The notes under the pieces were generated by a model. The model did no database searches. It had not been told where the DNA came from and worked only from the letters and a program-made list of their open reading frames with translations. A stretch of 64,000 nt of DNA, from the NCBI GenBank assembly GCA_023055355.1, contig JALJCS010000009.1, positions 27,677,001 through 27,741,000 on the forward strand. The letters run 5' to 3'. The position numbers were made by a program, and so were the translations under genes. Shown here piece after piece: positions 1 through 11,100 of this stretch (its first letter is position 1; each line of letters starts with the position of its first letter). The DNA is from Agelaius tricolor. Taxonomy: Eukaryota > Chordata > Aves > Passeriformes > Icteridae.

Positions 1-647
1 GGAACAGCTAAATGGGTGCACTAACCACAACAGCATACCATAACCACACTTTTCCTTCTAGCAGATGGCAAAGAGTTCAGCATCTTGCTTCTCCAGGATT
101 GTGTGTTCCACTTAGGAAGTTTTTATCAAGCCACTTGCTCTAGGATAGTCCTGTTGTGTCACTTTACATGGAGACATTTTCCCTGGTAATTTGCGTCATG
201 CAGCACAAAGTGAGCCTGACTCCTGCACAAAGCCAGCTGCCACATTTTGTCATCTCTGGGCAGCCCCAGCAGGGAGAGCCTGCCCTCAGCCCTGGCCACT
301 GGCCCAGCAGTAACACAGAGCAAGTGGCTGCCCTGAAACTCTTGTGGCTTCGCTATGCAGCCTCCCTTCTGGCTGCTGGAAGCTTTAACCTGCACTGAGG
401 ATGGACAGTTTTATCTGGAACACAGAGACTGTGCCTCCAGAGGTGGAACGTGTGCAGTAAGTGGGAAGAGACTTTTTAGGTGTTCCACAGCAGTGTCTCA
501 TGCAGGGTAGGGAGAGGGAAAACAAGTAATGAACAGACCCCAGCACTGATGTGTAACAGTTCAGTGTTTCAAATGTTTCAATCATTTCAACTCCCATGTG
601 CTGAGACAGTCTGGGAATGATAATGATCCATTTTCTATTTGAAATAG
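1..647 (+). other. NME7: NME7 last intron (3' part)
   Basis: This stretch precedes the terminal NME7 exon and ends in an acceptor AG at 646-647, preceded by a T-rich run (ttttctattt). I see no other exon in it. Frames of 70-80 codons on both strands have no recognisable similarity and look like chance. The assignment as intron follows entirely from the exon at 648-680. Confidence 0.75.
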
Positions 648-680
648 GTGCAGTACTTCTTCAAGATTCTGGACAACTAA
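648..680 (+). CDS. NME7: NME7 terminal coding exon (last 10 codons + stop)
   Basis: Directly after the AG acceptor at 646-647 the + strand reads VQYFFKILDN then TAA (678-680). This is the C-terminal peptide of NME7, a nucleoside-diphosphate-kinase-family protein with an N-terminal DM10 domain and two NDK domains; it associates with the gamma-tubulin ring complex and with cilia. Only 33 coding bases of the gene lie in the window, in phase 0; the NDK domains are upstream of base 1. The position supports the call: in vertebrate maps NME7 lies tail to tail with ATP1B1, as here. What is seen is the splice site, the ten residues and the stop. The name rests on remembered family sequence plus synteny. 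A chance match of ten residues next to a proper acceptor and beside ATP1B1 is unlikely. Confidence 0.88.
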   Translation: MQYFFKILDN

Positions 681-889
681 CAGGCTCCATCCTTATCCAC
701 TGCAACAGACACGCACACAGAACTGTGTTCATTCGTTTATTTGTCCAATGTTTCAGCCTGACTGAAATACAAGATCAACAAGAGCACTGTACTCCTGGCT
801 ATTATTACATGTTAGAACATAGAGTTTTGCACTTTAGACAACATTTAACACCATTCTATGGGGTACTGCATTGCTTTTATAAAGTTTAA

Positions 890-895
890 AATAAA
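890..895 (+). terminator. NME7: Poly(A) signal of NME7 (AATAAA)
   Basis: This is a canonical AATAAA 210 bases after the NME7 stop codon. The minus-strand signal at 898-903 begins only two bases further on, so cleavage in the two directions must take place within a few tens of bases. Confidence 0.75.
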
Positions 896-897
896 GA

Positions 898-903
898 TTT
901 ATT
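898..903 (-). terminator. ATP1B1: Distal poly(A) signal of ATP1B1 (AATAAA on - strand)
   Basis: TTTATT on the + strand reads AATAAA on the ATP1B1 strand. Cleavage 10-30 bases downstream would fall at about 870-890, inside the NME7 3'UTR. A second signal lies upstream on the same strand at 923-928. Which one is used cannot be told from the sequence. Confidence 0.55.
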
Positions 904-922
904 TTCAAACATGTGACTTTGG

Positions 923-928
923 TTTATT
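923..928 (-). terminator. ATP1B1: Poly(A) signal of ATP1B1 (AATAAA on - strand)
   Basis: TTTATT on the + strand reads AATAAA in the ATP1B1 sense, about 930 bases after its stop codon. This matches the roughly 1-kb 3'UTR usual for the gene. Cleavage would be expected near 895-913, at the NME7 3' end. Confidence 0.65.
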
Positions 929-1855
929 TCATACATTACACTTTCTTGCAGAAAAAATAAAATTGTACAACTGCATAAATATAAAATTCTTCCACCATGA
1001 AAATGGCTAAAACATTCAATAAAGACATTAGCACCACAGTGTGCGATGCCTTCAGCAGGAAAAAAAAAAAAAGAGAAAAGAAAATATACAAAGCAGAGTT
1101 ATGCCTATCACCAAGGAGAGTGATAGCCTGACCCAGTCTCTCACACAACATACTGGAGGATAAGGGAAGAGGTGGAGAGAGAGACAGCATTCGCTACAAA
1201 GCACAGTACACAATCACCTACTCTCTTTGACTTCACTTAAGTTAGTTTCCCTGCCACCCCTCCAAATAAAATACCCTAACACCACAAAAAAGCCAGAAGC
1301 CTTATGGAGTGCTGTTAAATATCGGATCACAGGTGGGCCTTTCTTTGAAAAGGAACAAAATAATGAGGTTTCATGCCAGTTCTAGTCCCATTGAGTATTT
1401 ACACCTTGGACAGCAAAAAGTCTTTGCTCACAAGAAGTAGAAAACAGATACAATACATGGCTTGAAAAATGACCAGAGTATGCACCTATAGTACTGTACA
1501 CTAAATAAAATACACAAGGCAGCAATACCTGGGGGCCAGAAACACTGCTTACTACAAGTCAGTTATGGAATCATAATTTACAGTAAAAATGGGCATGTCC
1601 CAAGGCTCAATTTTGTTTTCTTTTGTCATTTACAGTAGAATAAATATTTGTTGCCTATTGCTACACTTTGTTTACATTCTAACCTAGTAAATGCAGAAAG
1701 CTAGTGTAAAGCATATAGATTACGTGTAGGTCCCATACGTATGACAGTTTGTTCAAGACTAGTAGGTTTTCTTTTTTGTTCTTTTTTTTTTTTTTTTAAC
1801 CTTTTTAAATGGCTAGGAGAAGGAGGAGGGGGGAAGAAGAGAGTTGTGCTTACGA

Positions 1856-2122
1856 TCAGCTGCTTTTTATGTCGAATTTAATATCAAAGCGTCCCTGGAA
1901 GCGGTCCTTGTCACTGTAGACGATGTTCTGCCCATAGGCCCTGCACTCCACGCGCACCTCCACGTCATAGGTCAGGTTGGTGAACTGCACTGCCACCAGC
2001 GGCTGCAGGTACCGCGGCTGCAGCAGCTTCCCGTAGTAGGGGTAGTACTGCAGCCCGAAGCCAGGGTAGCCGCCCATCCCATAGTACTCCACTGTGCCGA
2101 TTTTGTCTGCATCTTCCTCTCG
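1856..2122 (-). CDS. ATP1B1: ATP1B1 coding exon 6 (C-terminus)
   Basis: 267 bp including the stop, residues 218-305 ([18 protein letters not shown]... to DIKFDIKSS). It carries the strongly conserved core [13 protein letters not shown], the sequon Asn266-Leu-Thr, and Cys277, which closes the third disulfide with Cys214. The C-terminal beta strands form the immunoglobulin-like ectodomain that contacts the alpha subunit's extracellular loop. The stop is TGA. Confidence 0.97.
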   Translation of the reverse strand, partial: REEDADKIGTVEYYGMGGYPGFGLQYYPYYGKLLQPRYLQPLVAVQFTNLTYDVEVRVECRAYGQNIVYSDKDRFQGRFDIKFDIKSS

Positions 2123-5100
2123 CTGCAGGGGGGAAGAGGAGGCACAAGCAATGACAACCACCCAAACTTCGGCAGCCCTCAGCTGTATCAGCAGCTGATT
2201 CTCAGTGAGACTGTGACCTCCCATTTGGTCAGTGCTGGTTCCCACTGTGACAGTACAAGAGCCACCAGTGGTTTACAGGACATGTCAGGGCACATCAGCC
2301 AGGAAAAGGGCTTTGCCTAATTTAAAGCCTCAGCCACTTACACAGTTAGAAACCACCAGGGCATCCTGTGGTACAATTGCACAGGCTTTAGCTACACAAA
2401 CTTTGCTGTTTCTCAGCTGCTTTGCACATGCCAAGTATGAAATATCTTCCATGGAGGCCTTTTTTTTTGCTCCAGCACAGCACTTGGAAGCCAAATGGCT
2501 ACTTTTGAAGAGACCTTTAACTATCTTGCCCTGCTTTTACCCCACTCTGTGAAGGTAGCACTAACTGATCCATCAGCAGGGCTTTGAGAAACTACTGTTA
2601 TCCCAAGTAAGAACCACTCCATTAGTCTATGGAAAGGCTGGCAAGGGGATAACTACACTTGGACAAAGGCTTAGTCATCCCCTGCAGCTTCTCAACTCTG
2701 CTCTGTCACATTTCCAACTCACCTTGGCAACACAGTGGACAGGGATGAGATTTGGGTTGTATTTTGCCATAACCTCAGGAGGGAGGCTTTCATTGACTGG
2801 AGCCTAGAAGAAATCCAGAACAAGGGGATGTTACACACTGGACACTCCTCTGCAGACTGGAGCACCTTTGCAGCAACAAAGATCAACAGTACTCAACACA
2901 CACCATTAACTGGAATCTCTTCTAAGCACAGTTCTGAGGCAACAGCTCTCAGTGGTTCTTGGGACAGACAAGTAGTGTAGCACAACTGGAAGCAGGGGAA
3001 CTTGACCCAAGCAGAACTGCTGGCTGTTCTTACAGCTTCACCTGCTGTGGATACAAGCAGGTCAGGCTGGGTTTAGTTCCATGGTGCCCCTGGGGAAAAT
3101 GTTTCATGGCAGTGTCTATAGCTAGTGGGGCTTGTTTTTGCAAGCTCAGGCAGTGGCAGGATTGCACTGGTGCAGGATTTGCCACCTGCCTGCCAGGTGT
3201 GTGTAATCAGGACTGGAAATGCACAGGAAAGAACAAAGTGTGGCAGTCTCACCCTGACACTGCTGAACTTCAACACCACCAACAAGGAAGAACAAAAGCT
3301 CTGGGTATATCAGAGAAAGGTGCGAGTGCAAACTCTCATAGTCCAACCACTAACCCAGCCGGTCTTTGGTCTTTTAAAGTGCAGCAGTATTGTTTGACAA
3401 CATTGCAGTTTCAGATCTGCTTTACAAACATTTTTCCCAATGCAAGAACTACGGGGTCTCTGCTGGAGTGTGGAACCACAAATAAATTCTGCCTTGGATG
3501 CATTGTTTCTAAATGAAATCTGCCGAGTCATTCCATGACCAGACCCTGCTGTCTAATGCAGTCTTGGAGGTCTCCAGAGCTCCATTGCAAAAAAAGAGAG
3601 GAACACAACAAACCCTTCTCTTTCCCAGTCATCAAACAAGCTCATCTCATGTTACCATCCCTACAGCCACCACAGTACATTCTACTAAAATGTTTCCACC
3701 ACAAATCAGATAAACCGAAAGTTTGTCCATTTTTGTAGCACAGGGCAAGCTCTCTTTGAAGGAAAACATTCTTCAGGACTCGTTAGCACCAATTCCCATC
3801 CTCAAGTGCCCTGACAGATGGGAGTGAAGGTGGCCTAGAACACCATTTGCACTGTTCTCCATCCAAAAGACAGAGTGGCAGGTTTTGCACACCACCTTAT
3901 TCAACAGCACACGTTTTGCCACTGAATTCTTAAAAGAAATTTTTAGCATTTTAATGCACTGGGAAAAAAAAGCAGAAGGAAAAGCCATGAATACCCAGAT
4001 TAACACCCTTCAGCATTACTGCAGAATTCCCTTTGAGTGAAGGGCAGAGCAACCAGTTAGGAGAGATATCCTAAAGCCTTGAGAAAACTACAATAAATTA
4101 ACTAAAAGTCCTCCTCACCTTTCTTGCAGCTGTGCCTGACTTTCAAATGTAGTTTACTCTTCTGAGCCTGTGTTTCACTCTGGTATTTAATATTAGCATT
4201 TCATAAATTAATTAAGCAGTTATGGCAAGGCAGACAAGACTGCACTGCCTGAGGAAAAGAATTGAGTGGATCAGGGCATGACAAAATGTACTGATGTTAC
4301 TACAGACAGTGTTGGTCTGGGATGGTGCCATGCAAGCGTACAGGAATTTAAAATGGAATTTATCATTTGAAGAAAATGCCCCTTTATAGCAACTCCAATA
4401 GCAGGCTCAGAAGTTACCAGATAAATAACCAGGAGGTTGCACTGTGAGGTTCAGTGCTACTTGTTACCAACTTGCAGTGCACACCTTTCACTGCTTTTCA
4501 AGTAAAAGCATTTTTGAAGCAAATTAGTCAAATTGTCTCACAGTTTATCCTCTGCAGCAAGGGTTTAATACTGATCTCTTTCTGGAGACCAAAAAGCAGG
4601 CACAGCAAATCTGCAGCCAACCCTTCCTCCTGATCAGTAGCTTCTGCTAAGAAGGGAAGAAAGATACTTGCCTGAGGTTTGAAGCCAATAATTCTGTTGA
4701 GCTTGACAAGGATGCATGGTTTGCCATCCTTGTAGCCATAGGTGGGATCATGTAATCCAGAACAGTTTTCCAGCCATTCACGTTTGAACTTGCAGACTTT
4801 CTTCTGGCCCTGGGCATCATTATATGGTCCTCTCTCCTTGTATTCAGTAGGTGTGTCTGTCACAGCAGGGGAAGGAAAACACAACCACATGCATTGGGAT
4901 CTTGTGCGTGTCACTTACACTTCCCTGGGGAGGTGGGATTTCCCTCACCCGGGCAGTTAAGGCACTCCACAGACTGACACCCAGCCACCCCCCAACATAA
5001 GGCTGCTCCCAGACCAGCAAGTTTTATGGAGCTTAGTTTTATAACAGATTTCTTCCAGAATCATCTGGCTCAGAGACCATTTTTTTCTGGGCAGCTTTTA

Positions 5101-8100
5101 CAAGTGGGTTCCCCTCAGATTTGATACAGATGTATTATGAGGTGAGAGTCTCATTCACATGATTACAAATAACCTATTAAGGGTAAACACCTCCCAAATG
5201 TTTGACTGCATGGCACAAAGAGGACCAACACTAGCTTTAGCAAAGTCATCAATAAAACCCCTGTGGGTTTCAGAGAGAATAAGGTCAGTGCCATCTTCAG
5301 AGTCAACTGAAGAGTGAGTTCTCCAAGTGAAACATGGGGGTACCCAACCCTCCAATAAGCTGCTAAGTACAGCCCAGTGCGGTCTGCCCAAATTAAATTA
5401 ATGAGCAGTCAGTTAACACACATGCTGCTGGAACAGCTGAAAATCCAGACCACCACTGCTCGACCTCAGCTTCTGGTAGACCTGACAGAGCCATCATTCA
5501 GTCCTCAGCTGTAGGAAACAATCAAGACTTACCTCCACAGTCCTGAAACACAATGTTTTCAGTTTGTTGCTCATTACTGTAGTCCCTTAAGAAATTATCC
5601 AGGTTTCTCACATAGGGTTCATAGCTTCTGGGATCAGAAGCAGTAAAGGCAATTTCTGTCTTTTGAACCTGGGGGACTTGAGTCAGTCCTAAGAAAAGCA
5701 AAATCAGGGAGAAAACATTAAGTATACCTCAAAGCTGCACAGCCTCCAGGTGATACCAAGAACATAACTCCTAATAATAATCTCTATTTTTCAGACTTAA
5801 GAACTTTGACAAAGCAGCTTAAGCTCACTGGAGGAGAGGTTCTCCTCTTTCCAGCAACAGTCTTAAATCACAGTGTTTATGTCAGGTAAAAAGACAAAAA
5901 TCACAAAATGGAGAAGTGAGGCTACAAAGTCTAGCCTTCCTTCAAAAAAAGCACCAACCACAGGTCTACTGTGCACTTCTGCCTCCTCCTCGAGGACAGA
6001 AGGGAAGTGGCGTGTGAGACCAGCCACACAGAACATAAGTATCCCTAACAGGCTGCCTTCAGTGTCTGCAAACTCTGTGTTTTGGATACAGCACAGCTGT
6101 ACACTCGTGAGCTCCTGCAACAAAGACAAGAGGTTTCCCAAGTCTGGTCACGCTCTGCCAGCTGGAATCCATGTGGCCTTTGTGTGTCTCCCCTGTGGGA
6201 TGCAGGGCAGGAGACATTTTCTCTCTTAGTAAATAAATACCTCCTCGGGTATTTCTGACTGTAAGAGAGCTCAGAAGATGATTTTATCTGCAGCTCATCA
6301 CCAAGAAGGTGAGTAGGAAATGCCACCAAACAGAAGAATTGTTTAAAAGACTCTCTAGATTCTGGGCTGTGCAAACCAGCTCAGATTTAAACTATAATAA
6401 TGATGCACGGAGAAGAGACTACAAACAAGAAATGCCTACAGATAATGAAAAGCACAATCTTCCTTTGCTCTTCATTGTGGAACTTGTAAATAGTTGCTCC
6501 TATGCAATGTTTAGGTCACATTTTAATTAAAAGTATTGATGCATGGCTAATACTTTAATTCAAGTAATGGGAACCAAGTTCATACTGCTTTTGTGGCAGC
6601 GACTGTAATTTTTAAGAGCCTGACTTCAGTTCAGTTTGTCCTCTTCATTTTAGCAAGATGAAGAAAAGGAGCAAGGGAGCAGCATTTGCTTTGACACCTT
6701 TCAGAACAGGCCCGTTGCCAAGAAGCTCTCTGGTGCAAAACTCAGGCAGCTTAGGCAGCTGGCCCCAACCCACAAGAGCTTGTGACTCCAGCAATTTTTC
6801 CAAAGCCACTTGAGTGCTTCTGCTCAGTCCCTCCACAAACCAACTCACCACTCCCCCCACCCCCCTGCCACTACCCACTAACTTGGAATTTGTAACCTAG
6901 GACAAAGATTACCTTTGTTCCCCTAAACACAGCTCCTGGTCACCAAAGATTGCGAGAAGTCCAGCAAGGAGCTCCAGTGTTTCAAGTTTAATTCCTGAAG
7001 CAGCTTTTAACTGCTCAAAAATCCCTCTGCTACAAATGAACCAGGTTGAGTTTACAAGTTTAGAAGCAATTTTCTATTCCTCTAGCAGAATGACATCCTG
7101 CCCTCCAAAGTCAGTGGCTTTCAACCCTTTTTCGAGCAATTACTCATTTTCTTGCTTCACAAACAGTTTATATATAGAAAAAATACGCCAGTTTCCATTT
7201 TAGTAAGGGACTTCAAACCCATCCTGCGAAGCCCTTCTCATGTTACAACTCAGCTGGGAAGAACAGACTCAGTCACCTGAAGTGGCTATCTGGAATTGCA
7301 GCAGAAGCAGGCCAGGCCTTAGGTCCTCTCCCGGGTCTGCCTTTTCCAGAGTTCAAGTTACAGGTGACATCCATATTCACATACATATTCAAGTGTATAA
7401 ATACAAAAAAAGAAAAAAAAAATCAAGGAAACGTGGCCAGGCTTGTTTAGTTCCAGTCAGGCAAGTGAAGTTGTCAGTTTTGCTCAGGATCTCCCCATCT
7501 GTTTCTTGTCTTGGCCAAGGTAACACATAGGGCACCCACACAGGCCTGGCAAAGGTGATGTAAAGGTCAGCAATAATCCCTGTGGTTTGTAAAAGCCACC
7601 CAGTAGAAGATCCCTGTTCTCTCTTTAAGAGAGCCTGGCCACTGATAAATGAAGTCCAAAGCCAACCCTCTGCCCATCAGACAAGTGACTTGGCTGGAGA
7701 ACAGATTGCCATCCCAAAGCATCCCTGTCTTGCACATCTCCACAGAACTGCCATGAAGCCCAGGCAGTACATCCAGCAGCTGTTCCAGCAGCCAGCACAA
7801 AGGAACCACTGTTCCTGCCAGGTAGCTCGTGGCCCAAATTGGGCTGTTTTCTACCTAACTGGGAGCATTTCCAGGTGGATGGATGAACCAGACTAGACTA
7901 GACTTTGGCACACAAGTGGTTGCTTTGTTTAGGATAGGAGCAAAGTGGAGATCAATCTTCCCACTTACAAAGTAAGAAAGACAATCTTTATGAATATTAA
8001 AGACTTGTAATGAAAAATACCATTATCCTAATTAAAAAACTGTGTTACTGGCTTCTACCATAACCTCCATTCTCACATGCCTGCAACTGACTGGATGCAA

Positions 8101-11100
8101 AGCCCTAAGCCCTGATGTATCATTTCCTTCTGTACATCCCATAGCCAAACTAAAAGCTGCAGTGGTGTTAGCAGAGCAGCACTATCACTGAAACCTTAAG
8201 CAATCTTGTGTGGAAAACCAAGCATGTTGTACAATGGCAGAAGGTAACCTCTGCAGAACACTAACATTTCTGGAACATTCTCTCACCTCCACTTGGCAAC
8301 TTAAGCAAGCAGGATGAGAAAAAATGCTTAAAAATTGAGCCCTGCAGTACTACCTGGCATGTATTGCTAGACACCCAAGGAAGAGTATGGCTGGCATAAA
8401 TGAAGCTTTTAGGGGGCTGCATGCACATGAGGAAGCCATTCATGAGCAAGTCCTATGGGGGAAAAGAAACAAACCCACAGGTGCTTTCAGAGCCAGAAGT
8501 CTAACAACCCTCTCCCTATCCTCAGACTATAATCTGTATGACACAGCTCTGCATCTCAAGCTATTACAACAGAGATGCACCATGGTGTCACATGTTATGC
8601 TGTTCTTTCCACACAAAAGAATGAAGTAACTCGTTGCTAAAATAAAGACAAATTAGAAAATTGCCACAACTGACACTTCAGAGTGCCTTGTTAGGAAATA
8701 AGACTCTCATCTTCACTTGGCTGACACTGTCCATGTAAATGATGAGCAATGCCTTGAGTTGGTAATGGACACCACCTTTTGTTGGCTGTGACTATACAAG
8801 GACATCAAACACCCAAAAAAACCCACGTAAAGTCATTTGGGTTCTTTTCTTCAGCTACAGTTCCACTTCCAAAATGCCACTGCAGATTAAAATCCTATTT
8901 ATTCAAGTTCATTTAAAAACAGTTTTCCACATAGATTTTATCATTCTAAGCTGCAATAGCAAGACTTCAGGAGAAGTATCCTGAGGGTAAAGAGGAAGAA
9001 ACTACAAGTGGGAAGTCAGGCTTATTATTAGGAACAGTTGTATAAGGCCATAGTAACCACTCTTGCTCCTTCACACCGTGCTCATTTCCAAGTACCATGT
9101 AATCTTTGTTGCAAATGAGTATGAACACTCCTGAGATGACACAGACAACAAACTGAGTGATCACTACACCCTCCCCCAGCTCACTATGTGAGGATAGATT
9201 TTAAAAGCCACCATATCAAACAATGTCCTTCCAAGCTTGCAGTCAACCTCATGCCCAAAGTGCAAAAAACAGGTGTGAGTTTTCTGCAAATGCAGCAAAA
9301 CCTGCTTGGCTGCAACATGCTGGAGACTGAGATTTTCCCAAGCACAGGTGCTGCTGAGATGAGAGAAGCAAAGAGGTGCAACCTCCCAGGAGACAGCACA
9401 CTCTCCTTTGAAGTCTCCCTGCCACCTTGCTGCTGCTGTCCAAGCTAAATAAGCCAAGTGGGGAACACACACCAAAGCAGCCTTTCTATGATGCACTCAC
9501 TGCCCAGCAGAGCCTGAAGCAGGAACACCTGAAATCCCCTGGCTGGAGCAGGGATTCTTCCTTCCAGCCACCAATTACAAAGCTTTGCCTCAGGCTGCAG
9601 TGAGCTCTCTCCCCTCAGCCAGCCTGTGACGGAATGCTGTTCCACGGGATGCACACCACAAGATGGCAGGATACACAGCCCAATTTGTATTGGGGCGGGG
9701 AGGGGGAGAATGAAGCATTATTTTTAGGATGCTTCTTAAGAGGCAATATCCTCATCCTTCACTAGTAGCAGGGTAAGTCCTCTGTGTTCAAAGCAGAGTC
9801 CGAGCCTGCAGCACAAGTGAAACTGGGAGCTGGGGCTGTCGCAATGGCAGGGCTGATGGGCAGGTGAACTGCACTGTCCCTTCCCCCACAAGACAAAAGA
9901 AAGAAAAAAAATAGTCTAATGGAAAGGTACAATACTCAGCTTGCCCTGAAGCCCTGTATAACATTCCTGTTGTGTTCAATGCAGAAACCAATTACTGTAT
10001 TAATGACACTTGGCTACAAAAATAGCACTTTATGGCTTTCAATGTTATACCCATGTCAATAACTCAATACAACACCCTGTAGGTTCTGCCGCTCTTATGA
10101 AATCTGTTGTATTTCAGAACAAGAATGATATTATAGCAGCTCCTACAGCATTTTCTCTTGCAAATCCTGAAGGCAAGTTAGTTTTCCCTTTCTCAAAGCA
10201 TTCTGAGCTGACAACAACAGTGACTTGCTCAAGAAGGACAGAACACTGTAACAAGAATAAAACCAGCTTTTCTGGCTCCCTAGAAAATCCAGGGCTTTAT
10301 CAAGCTGCCAGTATACTTACTTGGCTCACAAGTTTTCCCACAAGAACCAGGAATTAGATTTGCACAATATCCTACTTTATATAGCTCATCATTTGCAGGT
10401 GTCTCAGATCACAGAAAGTTCAAGTTTGGTGCTCACCACACGTGTTCCTTGACAGAACAGCAGCTGTACTTGCAGCACTGGGGAGAATCCTGCACAGCCA
10501 GAGAATACAGGGATTGCTGACCCCCCAAACAGCAGTGCAACCACTCACTACCTCTCAGTGTCTCTGAAAGCCTGCATTAAAGGGCGATTTTGGACTCGCA
10601 GTTTAGCAGCTGCTGTGCTACAGGACAAGGAATGTACTGGATACTAAGTGCCGGCCTCTGCCATGCCCTACACCAACTTGTCTACATCTGTAGGAAGTGC
10701 TGTCAAGTGATGCTCTGCAAAAGATCCTGTTCTATTTACTAATTATTTCTTTGAAGTTTTATGCATATGTCATTGCAGCTTGGTTCAAATCCCTTGTTTA
10801 CTGGCTCCCCACTGTCCCACACATTCAAGGAGGTGGATTTTGTTCCCCTTGATTTCAGTACCCATTACAAAAGATTCCTAACAAACTTGTCATTGTTCCT
10901 CCATTTTGATTTCTGCAGTACACACTACAAGACTGTCTTGAAATTAAATTCCTTTTCTTTGTCAAAAAAAAAAAAAAGAAGCCCCAGAATAACTGGTGCA
11001 GTATGCAATTAAGATATTTATAAAAATCCTCTGCAGGGTGAAGTCTTTTAAAAAATTTTACCAGAGTTGCTTTGAAATTGGAATCATAAACTGCTGTTTC

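Larger units (their letters stand above)
681..910 (+). other. NME7: NME7 3' untranslated region
   Basis: The UTR runs from the TAA stop to a predicted cleavage site about 10-25 bases after the AATAAA at 890-895. It is short (about 230 nt), AT-rich, and has no long open frame that would suggest further exons. The 3' end is predicted from the signal only. Confidence 0.7.
880..1855 (-). other. ATP1B1: ATP1B1 3' untranslated region
   Basis: This is sequence after the TGA stop (1856-1858 on the - strand) down to the poly(A) signals at 923-928 and 898-903. It contains a 16-base A tract in the sense direction (T run at 1782-1797) and several A/T-rich segments typical of a regulated 3'UTR. No frame with coding features is seen. 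The lower boundary is predicted. Confidence 0.7.

Noticed and set aside
1844..2320. 158-codon + strand frame opposite ATP1B1 exon 6
   Set aside because: It is the antisense shadow of a conserved exon.
2959..3516. 185-codon + strand frame in ATP1B1 intron 4
   Set aside because: Intronic, antisense to the gene, cysteine- and serine-rich chance sequence without domains.
7105..7140. cagtggctttcaacccttttt as a hAT transposon terminal repeat
   Set aside because: Only one short, imperfect end is present; neither a partner end nor an 8-bp target duplication was found.
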